A stretch of DNA of 64,000 nt from Oribacterium sp. NK2B42 (GTDB lineage Bacteria > Bacillota > Clostridia > Lachnospirales > Lachnospiraceae): NCBI RefSeq assembly GCF_000424445.1, contig NZ_AUJX01000007.1:62001-126000 (forward strand). Direction: 5' to 3'. The notes under the pieces are model-generated. The model had not been told where the DNA came from, made no database searches, and worked only from the letters and a program-made list of their open reading frames with translations. A program made the position numbers and the translations under genes. This document shows positions 1-8,910 of this stretch, one piece after another; positions within the stretch are counted from its first letter, which is position 1; each line of letters opens with the position of its first letter.

Positions 1-878
1 GTTCCGGCGCAGGTAAGACCACCTTTATCAATGCTGTCACAGGCTATGAGAAAGCGAAGGCAGACATCACCCAGGGTGACCTTAATGTTTATAATGACTA
101 TTCAAAAATGAAATACAAGATCGGCATGGTTCCACAGCAGGATCTTCTTCGTGGAGACGATACCGTTATCATGACTCTTACCAATGCTGCGGAAATGCGC
201 ATGCCAAGTGATACAAGCTTTGAAGCCAGGAGATCCCGTGTCCAGGATACTCTTGATCTCTTTGGTCTTGATGCGGTTAAAAATGAACTGGTTGATAAGC
301 TTTCAGGCGGTCAGAGAAAGCGTCTTTCCATAGCTGTTGAATTCGTAGCAGATCCAAGCCTTTTCATTCTTGATGAACCGGATTCCGGTCTTGACGGAGT
401 TATGGCCAGGGATCTTATGAAACAGCTCAGAAATATCGCAGATCAGTATAAGATAGTCATGGTCATAACACACACACCGGATCGAGTTATCGACCTTTTT
501 GACAAGGTTATCGTTCTGGCAAAGAACAGCAGTCATACCGGCCAGCTGGCATTCTATGGAAGCATTAGCGAAGCCAGGGAATTCTTTAATAAAGAAACCA
601 TGGAAGACATAGTCCTTGCCATTAACAGCGAGGGAGAGGGCGGTGAAGGTCAGGCTGATGTTTTCATAGAAAAATTCGCAAAGCTTCAGGCTGAAAAAGC
701 GGCAGCTGCTGCTGAAAATGCAGAACCGGAGCCGGATGATGCGGAGGTAAAAACCGAAACCGGAGAGAAGGTTGCGTCTGAGAATATTACCGCCGACGAC
801 AAGCCAAAAGCCGGTCCGATCCCTTCCGGAGACAACTCCACTCCCCCGAACCCGGAGGTGGAAGTATCACTCACATGA
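1..878 (+). CDS. ABC transporter ATP-binding protein, 5' end outside window
   Basis: Nucleotide-binding subunit of an ABCG-like exporter; the start lies upstream of the window. The frame is open from base 3 and begins inside Walker A (SGAGKTT). Then follow a Q-loop (VPQQD), the signature LSGGQRKRLSIAVEF, Walker B (LFILDEPDSGLD) and the H-loop (MVITHT). After the ATPase core (about residue 190 of the visible part) there is an Ala/Glu/Pro-rich acidic tail of about 70 residues that looks like a flexible linker. The permease gene follows in the same reading frame, separated by one TGA, so both may once have been a single polypeptide of the ATPase-linker-permease type. Substrate unknown. Function is secure at family level; the missing N-terminus might carry an FHA or similar domain that cannot be seen here. 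Confidence 0.9.
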   Translation, partial: SGAGKTTFINAVTGYEKAKADITQGDLNVYNDYSKMKYKIGMVPQQDLLRGDDTVIMTLTNAAEMRMPSDTSFEARRSRVQDTLDLFGLDAVKNELVDKLSGGQRKRLSIAVEFVADPSLFILDEPDSGLDGVMARDLMKQLRNIADQYKIVMVITHTPDRVIDLFDKVIVLAKNSSHTGQLAFYGSISEAREFFNKETMEDIVLAINSEGEGGEGQADVFIEKFAKLQAEKAAAAAENAEPEPDDAEVKTETGEKVASENITADDKPKAGPIPSGDNSTPPNPEVEVSLT

Positions 879-938
879 AGGGCACCTCGGATATATCATC
901 CGAGAAAATATTTTGTAAAAGAAATGAGGAAGCAGCAA

Positions 939-1865
939 ATGGATGATGCTATTCACACCGGAAGGTTAGGACAGATTAATATTTATCTCGGAAAGCTCTT
1001 CCGCATCTTTGTTAATGAACGTGACTGGAAAGGACTTCCTCTGTCTGCAGCCATCGCTCTGATGGTAGCTTTTGTAATGGGAAAGAGCCTCTTCACTAAT
1101 ATGGAAAGACTTAAGGCAGGATCCTTTGCCATTGTCTGCGTCTGCATATGGAACGGTTTCTTTAATTCCATTCAGATGGTATGCCGGGAGAGAGCGATCG
1201 TAAAAAGAGAGCACAGGGCGGGGCTTCATATAACTGCCTATATAGGCGCCCACATGATATATCAGGCCATAATGTGCCTTTTGCAGGTCATCATCTCCAT
1301 CGTGGTATATAAACTATACGGTATCAAATTCCCGGAGGAAAGTATCGTCACCGGATCCTTTACTTTGGATTTTGCCATCACTCTGTGGATCATCACCTTC
1401 TCCGCAGATATGATCGCACTGATGATATCCTGTATTGTAAGGACAACCACCGCCGCCATGACGGTGATGCCTTTCCTTCTCATAATACAGCTGGTATTTG
1501 CGGGAGTTATCTTTTCCTTCAGCTCAGGACCTGCAGTCATAGTTGAAAAAATGACCATAAGCCACTGGGGCACAGTTGCCATATGTGCTGTTGCGGATTA
1601 CAATTCACTTACTTCACATGCATTGTTCTCAGCCATATACCAGTTCAGGTCAGTGCCTGAGGTTCAGTCACTGGTGGACTACATCCAGAGGACCGAAATC
1701 CGTTACAAGATGGACCTTCTTTCAGCCCAGTCCATGCAGAACCCCCTTTATGCAGGAACCATCGACAATATCCTCCATTGCTGGGGTGTCATTGCGCTGA
1801 TCGGCATTGTATGTATAACAATCGGAATCATTTCACTGGAAATGATAGACAGAGATAAACGATAA
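939..1865 (+). CDS. ABC-2 type transporter permease
   Basis: Membrane partner of the preceding ATPase. About six hydrophobic segments can be read: one near the N-terminus (LPLSAAIALMVAFVMG), two in the first half, a pair around the middle (ALMISCIV, then MTVMPFLLIIQLVFAGVIF) and one at the C-terminus (VIALIGIVCITIGIISLEMI), with an extracytoplasmic stretch before the last, as in ABCG-type domains. ATG 939 is chosen because AGGAAG lies 6 bp upstream; ATG 924, in frame, has no such site. The frame is open back to the TGA that ends the ATPase (876-878), so this could be the second half of an interrupted single gene. Downstream is a perfect palindrome rather than a T-rich terminator. Confidence 0.85.
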   Translation: MDDAIHTGRLGQINIYLGKLFRIFVNERDWKGLPLSAAIALMVAFVMGKSLFTNMERLKAGSFAIVCVCIWNGFFNSIQMVCRERAIVKREHRAGLHITAYIGAHMIYQAIMCLLQVIISIVVYKLYGIKFPEESIVTGSFTLDFAITLWIITFSADMIALMISCIVRTTTAAMTVMPFLLIIQLVFAGVIFSFSSGPAVIVEKMTISHWGTVAICAVADYNSLTSHALFSAIYQFRSVPEVQSLVDYIQRTEIRYKMDLLSAQSMQNPLYAGTIDNILHCWGVIALIGIVCITIGIISLEMIDRDKR

Positions 1866-1885
1866 AACCAAACCCGATAAAAGGG

Positions 1886-1933
1886 AGCCCACCGGGGACG
1901 GTTCTCGCCGGCGAGAACCGTCCCCGGTGGGCT
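1886..1933. repeat. Perfect 48-bp palindrome (REP-like copy 1)
   Basis: Two 24-bp arms with no loop, core GGGGACGGTTCTCGCC and its reverse complement. The same core recurs at 3090-3121 and, degenerate, at 38993-39027. No T-run follows, so it is not a canonical terminator. It resembles REP-type palindromes mobilised by IS200-like (RAYT) transposases, but no such gene is in the window. Confidence 0.85.
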
Positions 1934-1966
1934 TACACTTCAAAATCAGCTTAAATGATGGCATGA

Positions 1967-2016
1967 AAAGAGGGCTATCGCTTAGATGATAATCATCTAA
2001 AGCGACAGCCCCTTTT
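1967..2016 (-). terminator. Rho-independent terminator of lacI-type gene
   Basis: Read on the minus strand, a long stem (GGGCTGTCGC.. pairing with ..GCGATAGCCC, around ATGATTATCAT) is followed by TCTTTTC. It begins 4 bp after the lacI-type stop codon. Confidence 0.75.
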
Positions 2017-2020
2017 TGAT

Positions 2021-3031
2021 TTACATGGTGGATTCCAGCCAGTTCACAGAACACTTCAGTGTCTGATGAGGCTTTTCTGAGTTTTTTTCCTCAATCTGAT
2101 CTATGAGAATTTCGGCTGCCTTCTGGCCTTCCTCATAAGCCGGCTGGACTATGGTTGTAAGCTTAGGGTCAGAGTATATGGCCCATTCAACATTATCAAA
2201 ACCTATGATCCCGAGCTCTTTTGGGATCTTTTCTTTTAAGGGCTGGAGTGCATGATAAACCTCAGGAAGTGCCCAGCAGTTAGGAACATACACAAGGGCA
2301 GGGTGGTTGGCTTTCATATGGGACTTCACAAAATCCAGAACCTTTTCACCATCTATTTCCCCATCCTTAATCTCAAGACTCTCGTAACTGTACCCATTCT
2401 CAAGTATGCAGTCTGTAAATCCGGAGGATCTTTCTATACGGGTACTTAGTCTGGAAGGATCCGCCCCGATCATAAGGAAAGTTTTATAGCCCTTTTCCAT
2501 AAGCTTTTCAATGGTTCGGTAAGTAGCAGTATAATTGTCCGTCTTAACCCAGTAGGCATCATCCTCATAAACCTTACTGTCATAATATACGAAGGGTTTT
2601 CCTTCCCTCTTCAGTATCTTTGAGGTTTCATGAAATCCCGGTGTAGGCTGAATGATAAAGCCGTCTGCCCCGAGAGTCAGCATCCTGTTTACATAACTTG
2701 CTTCCATCTCGGCATCATAGGAAGAATTGCCGATCAGGGTCTGAAAGCCGTGCTTTCTTGCGGTATCCTCGATTCCCTTAACAATCCTGTTGGAAAAGCT
2801 ATTGGTAATGTCTCCGATGATCACTCCCATAAGATTGGTCTTTTTCTGATTCAGAGTACGGGCGGCGATATTCGGACGATAATTCGTCTTCTCGATCATC
2901 TCCCGGATCCTTGCCCCGGTTTCCGGTGACATCTTATCGGTTTTTCCGTTCAGAAAAAAAGAAACCGTAGTTTTGGATACTCCGGCCATTTCCGCTATAT
3001 CTTTTATAGTTATCTTTCCGTCTCTTCCCAT
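2021..3031 (-). CDS. LacI-family transcriptional regulator
   Basis: Sugar-responsive DNA-binding regulator of about 336 residues. The N-terminal helix-turn-helix is canonical (ITIKDIAEMAGVSKTTVSFFLNG), with the hinge-helix region RPNIAARTL, then a periplasmic-binding-protein-like effector domain (GVIIGDITNSFS, GADGFIIQP, GFDNVEWAIYSDPKLTTI). I choose ATG at 3031 because GGAG lies 7 bp upstream; in-frame starts at 3052 (ATG) and 3061 (TTG) would add 7 or 10 residues without a better site. It is transcribed away from maf and convergent with the ABC genes, and both flanks carry the same palindromic repeat. No sugar-metabolism genes adjoin it, so its regulon is probably elsewhere. Effector unknown. 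Confidence 0.9.
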   Translation of the reverse strand: MGRDGKITIKDIAEMAGVSKTTVSFFLNGKTDKMSPETGARIREMIEKTNYRPNIAARTLNQKKTNLMGVIIGDITNSFSNRIVKGIEDTARKHGFQTLIGNSSYDAEMEASYVNRMLTLGADGFIIQPTPGFHETSKILKREGKPFVYYDSKVYEDDAYWVKTDNYTATYRTIEKLMEKGYKTFLMIGADPSRLSTRIERSSGFTDCILENGYSYESLEIKDGEIDGEKVLDFVKSHMKANHPALVYVPNCWALPEVYHALQPLKEKIPKELGIIGFDNVEWAIYSDPKLTTIVQPAYEEGQKAAEILIDQIEEKNSEKPHQTLKCSVNWLESTM

Positions 3032-3089
3032 TCCATTACTCCGATCTGACATCCATGTCAACCTGGCTATATCTCAACCGCGTATCAGT

Positions 3090-3121
3090 GGGGACGGTTC
3101 TCGCCGGCGAGAACCGTCCCC
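3090..3121. repeat. Perfect 32-bp palindrome (REP-like copy 2)
   Basis: GGGGACGGTTCTCGCC joined to its exact reverse complement, identical to the core of the copy at 1886-1933. It lies about 60 bp upstream of the lacI-type start, so the two copies bracket that gene. Part of the 3032-3447 intergenic region. Confidence 0.85.
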
Positions 3122-3244
3122 CTTGGCACCCTTTGGCATAAAACCGGTAAACTCGTTGAATTTACTTGATATTTTAATTCTAATTATACGAACAATCATT
3201 GTCAACATAACAGAATCCCCTAAAAGAATATTCCTTTTTACCAC

Positions 3245-3346
3245 AGTAACAGTTCAGTCAGTGGACCGGGGGGCGGGGTTGGTGTTCCATTTTAAGAAAA
3301 TAGAACACCAACCCCGTCCCCCCGGTCCACCGACTGAACTGTTACT
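3245..3346. repeat. 102-bp inverted-repeat element
   Basis: Arms of 43 and 44 bp (3245-3287 and 3303-3346) are complementary except for one mismatch and one indel, around a 15-bp A/T-rich loop. The outer ends read AGTAACAGTTCAGTC; the inside is G-rich. Short pieces of the outer end (ACTGAACTGT) recur beyond other genes at 49827, 61205 and 63197. It has no coding capacity and looks like a MITE- or REP-type element. Between 3122 and 3244 I see only A/T-rich sequence. Confidence 0.8.
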
Positions 3347-3388
3347 TGTCATATGATTTTTGATATGGCATTACCGGAAGGATTAATG

Positions 3389-3429
3389 TATAATGAAGTC
3401 ATTTCATAAATGTAAAGGCTTACATTTAT
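3389..3429 (+). promoter_or_regulatory. -10 box and operator-like palindrome before maf
   Basis: TATAAT at 3389-3394 is followed 12 bp later by the perfect palindrome ATAAATGTAA-AGGC-TTACATTTAT (3406-3429), which ends 19 bp before the maf start. I see no convincing -35. A palindrome at the likely transcription start suggests a repressor site. Confidence 0.45.
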
Positions 3430-3447
3430 CATGAAAGGATAAATTTT

Positions 3448-4116
3448 ATGAGTATCGATCGTTTTATTTTGGCCTCCGGATCCCCCCGCCGAAAAGAGCT
3501 TCTGGGGCAGATAGGTATAAATCCGGAGATCATTCCCAGTGATATAGATGAAAAGGTCACCACCTCTGTTCCCGGGGAGCTTGTGATCAGCCTCTCAAAA
3601 AGCAAGGCTATGGATATAGCTTCAAAGCTGAAGATGTCGGAGAGAACCGAGGATATTTCTCTTACTACCGGTACACCTGAGTGTTCCGAAAACATGTCCC
3701 CTGCAGCATCTCCTCAGGATAAGATAACCCTTATTCTCGGCGCGGACACTGTAGTCTCTGTGGACGGTCATATCCTTGGAAAGCCGCGTTCCCATGAAGA
3801 GGCAGCAGAGATGATCCGATCCATCCGGGGACGGAGCCATCAGGTTTACACCGGCGTCACCATCATAGCAGGAAACAGCACAGGCCAGACTTCCATTGAC
3901 TCCTTCGCAGTAAAAACCGATGTTAATGTTTACCCCATGACAGAAGAAGAAATCATAACCTATGCCGGGTCCGATGAACCTATGGATAAAGCCGGGGCCT
4001 ACGGCATTCAGGGGACTTTCGCCAGATACATTAAAGGCATAGAGGGCGACTACAACAACGTTGTGGGTCTCCCGGTTGCAGAAGTGTATCAGAGAATCAA
4101 GAAATATATGATATAA
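3448..4116 (+). CDS. maf: Maf-family nucleotide pyrophosphatase
   Basis: Cytosolic house-cleaning pyrophosphatase that hydrolyses non-canonical or modified nucleoside triphosphates to monophosphates. Family motifs are clear: ASGSPRRKELL at the N-terminus, LGADTVVSVDG in the centre with the catalytic Asp, KPRSHEEAAEMI, and near the C-terminus YGIQGTFARYIKGIEGDYNNVVGLP. At 222 residues it is some 30 longer than usual; the extra length is a polar insertion (about residues 64-93) between the SKAMDIA helix and the GADTVV strand. The start is supported by AAAGG upstream. It stands alone, without the mreB or radC neighbours often seen in Firmicutes. Substrate preference cannot be read from the sequence. 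Confidence 0.93.
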   Translation: MSIDRFILASGSPRRKELLGQIGINPEIIPSDIDEKVTTSVPGELVISLSKSKAMDIASKLKMSERTEDISLTTGTPECSENMSPAASPQDKITLILGADTVVSVDGHILGKPRSHEEAAEMIRSIRGRSHQVYTGVTIIAGNSTGQTSIDSFAVKTDVNVYPMTEEEIITYAGSDEPMDKAGAYGIQGTFARYIKGIEGDYNNVVGLPVAEVYQRIKKYMI

Positions 4117-4233
4117 CAATTCAGTTTTTCCACCGAAGCGTCCTGTCCTGAATTGGTGTTCCCGTCCGGATTCACCATTTACCGCCGACAGCCCTGCCTC
4201 TTAGGAATCTGTTTTTTATAAAGGAGCACTTAC

Positions 4234-5622
4234 TTGTATCACTATCTTTTTCGTTTAGACAGACTTTATGACAAAAGCAAAATAGCCTGGGATGACCTTG
4301 AGTTTTCAGATATTGATCTACGTAAACTCCTTATCCCCCTGATGATAGAGAATCTCCTGACCTCCTTTATGGGCATGGCAGATTCCATGATGGTGACTCG
4401 TATCGGCAGCGCCGCCATCTCCGCAGTTTCCCTCACCGACGCCATCAACACCCTGGTACTTCAGATGTTCTCGGCCATAGCCACCGGCGGCACCATCATT
4501 TGTTCCCAGTATATCGGGGCAAGGGATACAAAAAAGGCTAATGAAGCCGCCCGGCAGATAGTTCTTTCCGTAATGTTCATCGCCTTTCTGGTAATGCTTA
4601 TTGCAGAGATCTTTAATGCCGGCATCCTGAAGCTCGTTTTCGGCTCAGTGGATGATGCAGTCATGAATGCCTCCAGAATCTACTTCCGATTTACTGCTGC
4701 ATCCTTCCCCTTCATAGGGCTTTATCAGGTCTTCGCGGCATTTTACAGAGCCGGCGGAAACAGTAAATATCCCATGAATATATCCGTGCTTTCCAATATC
4801 CTTAACATAATAGGAAATTTCACATTTATATTCATCTTTAAATGGGGAGTGATGGGAGCAGCATTATCAACACTTTTATCGAGAATTTTTTCCGCTGTAG
4901 TGCTGACTGTTTCCCTTAGATTTCCAAGACAGCCCATCGTGATACGACATTATCTCGTAAAGCCGGATCCCGGGATGATAAAGCGGATCCTTTACATCGG
5001 AATCCCTTCAGGCATTGAAAACGGAATGTTTCAGTTCGGAAAGCTGGCGATCCAGTCCTCGGTTTCAACCCTGGGTACTACCGCCATCGCAGCTCAGGCC
5101 ATGACCATTATCTTTGAGAGCATCAATGGAATTGCCGCCATCGCTGTCGGTATGGGGCTAATGACTGTCGTCGGTCAGACTCTGGGAGCAGGCCGTAGGG
5201 AAGAGGCCAAATACTACATCGTTAAGCATATGAGGATAGGCGATTACATCATTATCCTTTCCTGCCTTCTCACCTTCGTTTTTTGTAAGCCGGTAATGTC
5301 TCTGGCGGGCATGGAGCCGGAGAGTGCACGTATCTGTTTTAACATGATGATTTATATCACCATAGTAAAGTGTCTCATCTGGGTGCCAAGCTTCATCACT
5401 CCCTACGGACTGAGAGCTGCAGGAGATGTAAAATACTCTATGATAGTCTCATCTCTTTCCATGTGGCTTACACGAGTTGCCCTGTCAACCATCCTTATCA
5501 GGTTTTTCGGATTTGGGCCCATTGCCGTCTGGTACGGCATGTCTCTGGACTGGCTTGTAAGAGGACTTTTTTTCCTCCACCGGTTCATGGGCAAAAAATG
5601 GCTCAGCCATAGCTTTCTGTAA
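4234..5622 (+). CDS. MATE-family efflux transporter
   Basis: Polytopic multidrug and toxin exporter of about 462 residues with about twelve hydrophobic segments in two homologous halves. Typical features are PLMIENLLTSFMGMADSMMVTRIG in helix 1 and, at the start of the second half, GIPSGIENGMFQFGKLAIQ. The start is TTG with AAAGGAG 8 bp upstream; the nearest in-frame ATGs lie inside helix 1. The N-terminus carries about 30 polar residues before the first helix. The 3' end overlaps the convergent histidine kinase gene by 20 bp, so the two transcripts must overlap. Coupling ion and substrates unknown. Confidence 0.9.
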   Translation: MYHYLFRLDRLYDKSKIAWDDLEFSDIDLRKLLIPLMIENLLTSFMGMADSMMVTRIGSAAISAVSLTDAINTLVLQMFSAIATGGTIICSQYIGARDTKKANEAARQIVLSVMFIAFLVMLIAEIFNAGILKLVFGSVDDAVMNASRIYFRFTAASFPFIGLYQVFAAFYRAGGNSKYPMNISVLSNILNIIGNFTFIFIFKWGVMGAALSTLLSRIFSAVVLTVSLRFPRQPIVIRHYLVKPDPGMIKRILYIGIPSGIENGMFQFGKLAIQSSVSTLGTTAIAAQAMTIIFESINGIAAIAVGMGLMTVVGQTLGAGRREEAKYYIVKHMRIGDYIIILSCLLTFVFCKPVMSLAGMEPESARICFNMMIYITIVKCLIWVPSFITPYGLRAAGDVKYSMIVSSLSMWLTRVALSTILIRFFGFGPIAVWYGMSLDWLVRGLFFLHRFMGKKWLSHSFL

Positions 5623-7195
5623 TACGGCCGGTCAGCGTCGGAAGTTCGATTTTAAATGTGTTGATGCCGTCTTTTGATTCTGCCCAGATCCTGCCTTTAT
5701 GCTCTGTCACTATATTCTGGGCTATAGAGAGGCCGAGGCCGTAGGAGTGGTTCATGGCACGGGCTTCGTCGATGCGGTAAAAACGTTTGAAGATGTTTTT
5801 GAGATCCTCCTCGGATATCTGTTCTCCGGGATCCGCAACACTTATGAGGCACTTGTGTGAACCGGATTTTTCAAGGGATACAGTGACTGTGCCCTTTGGA
5901 TCTGAATACTTTTGGGCGTTATCCAAAAGTATTTCTATAGCCTGCTTGATATGCTGTCTTGAGCCTTTGATGCTTATTCCTTCCTGAACATTTTCTGTAA
6001 GCATTAACCCCTTCTCAAAGAAGAGGACTTCAAAGGTCAGGATTTCATCGGAAATCATCTTTGAAAGATCGATTATCTCGTGAGCCTGCTTTTGGATGGC
6101 ACCGTTATCAACTCTGGCAAGCTGCAGGAGACTGTCCACAAGCCCCCGCATCTGATGGGACATGGTGTAGATATTTTCGGCGAACTGCTTCTTCTGTGCC
6201 TCATCCAGATTCCGGGATTTAAGCATTTCCGCATCCGTCAGTATGACAGTGAGGGGAGTTTTAAGCTCATGGGAAGCATCGGAAACAAACTGTCTTTGCT
6301 GTACCCAGGCATCCTCCACAGGCTTAACTGCCCATCTGGCGAAGAAGATTGCTATAACAAGGAATACCAGGAAGCTTAGAAGTGCTATAAGCATACAGTT
6401 TCTTATGAGGTTTCGCATGGTTGCAACTTCGGAAGATATGTCAGCAAAAACGATAATCCGGTTTCTCTTTCCGTCCCAGTTTTCTTTCCCTATCGCTCCG
6501 GGATCATAATCTTCCTTATTGGTTATTTCAGGATTGGGAACTTCATTCCCCGTAATATTCTGACCGGAGCCTTCGGGTGGCTGCCCGGGACCCTCCATGC
6601 CGGAATCCTTCTGAGGCTGACCCACGGACATTGAGTTATCATCACCCTGAGGTATGTTATCTCTGTTTCCATTTACTTCCGGGGGTGTCGGTTCTGAACT
6701 TCCCGCCTCCAATGCTTTACCATCTTTATCTACCTGAGGACTCTCGCCCGGAGCCGGCTGAGCTCCCGGATCCATCATTTTTATATTTGATACCATTGAA
6801 CGAAAGTATCTTAGGTTATAGTCACTTAAATCTCCGATCCTCTCTGAACGTGCCAGCACATCATTTACCAGTGTCTGTAGGCTGTCTTCATCCGTAAGAT
6901 CGTAAAAATCTCCGTCTGTGGCAATGATTTCCCCGTTACTGTCCACCTCAACCCTGAAAAACGGAAGCTGCACACTGGTTTCCTTATTCCGTTCCCGTCT
7001 TTCCGGACGGCGGTTCTGATTCATACCGAGAGGCGCTCCTGACAATTGACTGAGCATTTTCACACTGTCCGAATAAATACGTCTGTGAGTGAGACTCAGT
7101 ACCAGTCCGAAAATGACCAAAAGCATGACGGTCACGATAGTCATGGTAATGACCACAAAACGGAATCTCAGTTTCTTTATCATTTTCATAAGCAT
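5603..7195 (-). CDS. Sensor histidine kinase
   Basis: Membrane-bound sensor of 530 residues. An N-terminal helix (about residues 13-33) and a second near residue 270 bracket an extracytoplasmic region with a long Pro/Gly/Asn/Gln-rich stretch (about 130-230). The kinase core follows directly: phospho-acceptor motif FVSDASHELKTPL, N-box DNAQKYSD, and the G-box region GLGLSIAQNIVTEHKG. No clear HAMP domain is visible. The gene begins 1 bp after the response regulator stop, so the two are co-transcribed. The low-complexity ectodomain is unusual and could sit in the cell wall. Signal unknown. Confidence 0.92.
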   Translation of the reverse strand: MLMKMIKKLRFRFVVITMTIVTVMLLVIFGLVLSLTHRRIYSDSVKMLSQLSGAPLGMNQNRRPERRERNKETSVQLPFFRVEVDSNGEIIATDGDFYDLTDEDSLQTLVNDVLARSERIGDLSDYNLRYFRSMVSNIKMMDPGAQPAPGESPQVDKDGKALEAGSSEPTPPEVNGNRDNIPQGDDNSMSVGQPQKDSGMEGPGQPPEGSGQNITGNEVPNPEITNKEDYDPGAIGKENWDGKRNRIIVFADISSEVATMRNLIRNCMLIALLSFLVFLVIAIFFARWAVKPVEDAWVQQRQFVSDASHELKTPLTVILTDAEMLKSRNLDEAQKKQFAENIYTMSHQMRGLVDSLLQLARVDNGAIQKQAHEIIDLSKMISDEILTFEVLFFEKGLMLTENVQEGISIKGSRQHIKQAIEILLDNAQKYSDPKGTVTVSLEKSGSHKCLISVADPGEQISEEDLKNIFKRFYRIDEARAMNHSYGLGLSIAQNIVTEHKGRIWAESKDGINTFKIELPTLTGRITESYG

Positions 7196-7867
7196 TTACC
7201 CCTCGAGCTCGAGATGGTAACCGAGACGTCTTGCTGCAACGATGCTGACATTGGAACCTATGGACTTAAGCTTCTTACGAAGAAAACCTACATAAACCTC
7301 CACATGGTTTTCAACGGCATCGGAATCATAACCCCAGGCTTTACTAAGGATTGTTTCCTTAGAAAGATTTTTTTCCTTTGACTGCATCAGCATCCTCATG
7401 ACATCAAACTCCTTGGCGCTGAGTCGAAGCTCGTTGCCCTCGCACATAAGAGCTCCGGTTTCCAGATCAAGAGAAGTATTGCCGAAGCAAAGCTCGTCTA
7501 CTTCATTACCCTGACGGCGCAGAAGAGCAGAGACGCAGGCAAGAAGCTCCCTGCTGTCAAAGGGCTTTGTGAGATAGTAATCAGCTCCGGAGTTAAGCCC
7601 CTCCACACGATCCATAAGCTCAGACTTTGCGGTAAGCATCAATATAGGAGTGCTGAGATGTATCTGGCGAAGCTTTTTTGCCACCTGATAGCCGTTCATC
7701 TTCGGCATCATAACGTCCAGTATTATAAGGTCGTAAACTCCGGTCTCTGCGTAATCCACCCCGGATTCTCCGTCATAAACCGCATCCGCGTCATAGCCCT
7801 TTTCTTCCAGAAGAGTCTTTACGGAATCAGCCAGTAGTTTCTCGTCTTCTACAATCAAAATCTTCAT
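7196..7867 (-). CDS. OmpR-family response regulator
   Basis: DNA-binding partner of the adjacent kinase, 223 residues. The receiver domain has the acidic pair near the start (VEDEKLL), the phospho-acceptor in LIILDVMMPKMNG and Lys in YYLTKPFDSRELL. The C-terminal winged helix is of OmpR/PhoB type (RLSAKEFDVMRMLMQ, ENHVEVYVGFLRKKL). It is upstream of the kinase and separately started with AAAGGA. Between its start and 7974 lies a short A/T-rich promoter region in which I could not fix a promoter. Target genes unknown. Confidence 0.93.
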   Translation of the reverse strand: MKILIVEDEKLLADSVKTLLEEKGYDADAVYDGESGVDYAETGVYDLIILDVMMPKMNGYQVAKKLRQIHLSTPILMLTAKSELMDRVEGLNSGADYYLTKPFDSRELLACVSALLRRQGNEVDELCFGNTSLDLETGALMCEGNELRLSAKEFDVMRMLMQSKEKNLSKETILSKAWGYDSDAVENHVEVYVGFLRKKLKSIGSNVSIVAARRLGYHLELEG

Positions 7868-7973
7868 TATCTTATCCTTTATCCTTCAACATTTTTAAAT
7901 ATGCTAATGCTAAGCACCTGAAAACACTCACTTCTTTATTATATCCCAGTACTGTGAAAATCATAACTTTTAA

Positions 7974-8910
7974 GTCTTAAAAGAAACTGAAAATCCTGAA
8001 GAGAACTTCGATGTTACTCTGAACGAGCAGCCGGTTTCCAGGGCACTCTTCGCAAAAATGCTGGTCATGGCATCAACCTACCATACAACAGTTGCTGCGG
8101 AGTCCAATGTTTCAGTATTTTCAGACGTGCTTGCAACCTCAGAGTACGCTTCCTATATAAGAATAGCAGCAGAGCAGGGCTGGCTCAGTGCCTACCTTGG
8201 CGGTCTCTTCAAGCCTGATCAGGGCATCAAGATGGCAGAGGCCGAGAAGGCCTGCCTTACTCTCCTTGGGTACACCAACGAGGATTTCAGCGGCAGCATG
8301 GTGTCAAACAGAAATGCCAAAGCAACAGCCATAGGTCTCGTGGAAAACATTTCGAAGGGTGTGAACGAATACCTGACCTACGAGGATTGCGTCAACATTT
8401 TCTATAATCTTATGAAGACCAATACCGCTGCCAATGAAACTGCCACCAGATCCAACATTACCATCTACGGCAAGTTATTTGGCTACACCCTTTCAGATAA
8501 CGATGAGATCAATCTTCTGGATACCCTTGAGTCCAATCTTAAAGGTCCTTACCTTCTTAAGGTGGACAAGAGCCTTACCTCCATCATCCCCTTCAGCAGA
8601 AGTGATGCAAGCTGTACTCTCAACGGCGAGTCTTCCTCTGCGGATGAGATCGAGGACGAAGCATCCAGCGGCGATCCTGTTGTGGTTTACTATAATTCTT
8701 CAACAAAGTCGGTTTATGCTTACTCATCAACCGGAAACGATATGGGTACCATCACAGGTGAGATAACCAATATTTACTACAGCTCAAGCAACCTCATGAC
8801 ACCTACCTCTGTAGAGATCGACGGAACAGAATATGATGTGGGCAATGACGATGTGGCTTATGCATTCTCGGTATACGGAACACGTGAGAAGGGCAGCAAG
8901 GTAACCGTTG
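7974..8910 (+). pseudogene. S-layer-homology protein fragment, both ends missing
   Basis: The frame is open from 7974 without a start or signal peptide and begins in the middle of a protein: LNEQPVSRALFAKMLVMAS resembles the start of an SLH domain, followed by SDVLATSEYASYIRIAAEQGWLSAY and a third SLH-like stretch. The remainder is Ser/Asp-rich with beta-strand character (GSKVTV at the end). At about 8908 homology switches to a MacB-type permease in another frame and this frame stops 14 bp later (8924). An ATG at 8058 has no ribosome binding site. It therefore looks like an internal slice of a cell-surface protein left by a rearrangement or created by misassembly. Product unlikely to be functional. 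Confidence 0.7.
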
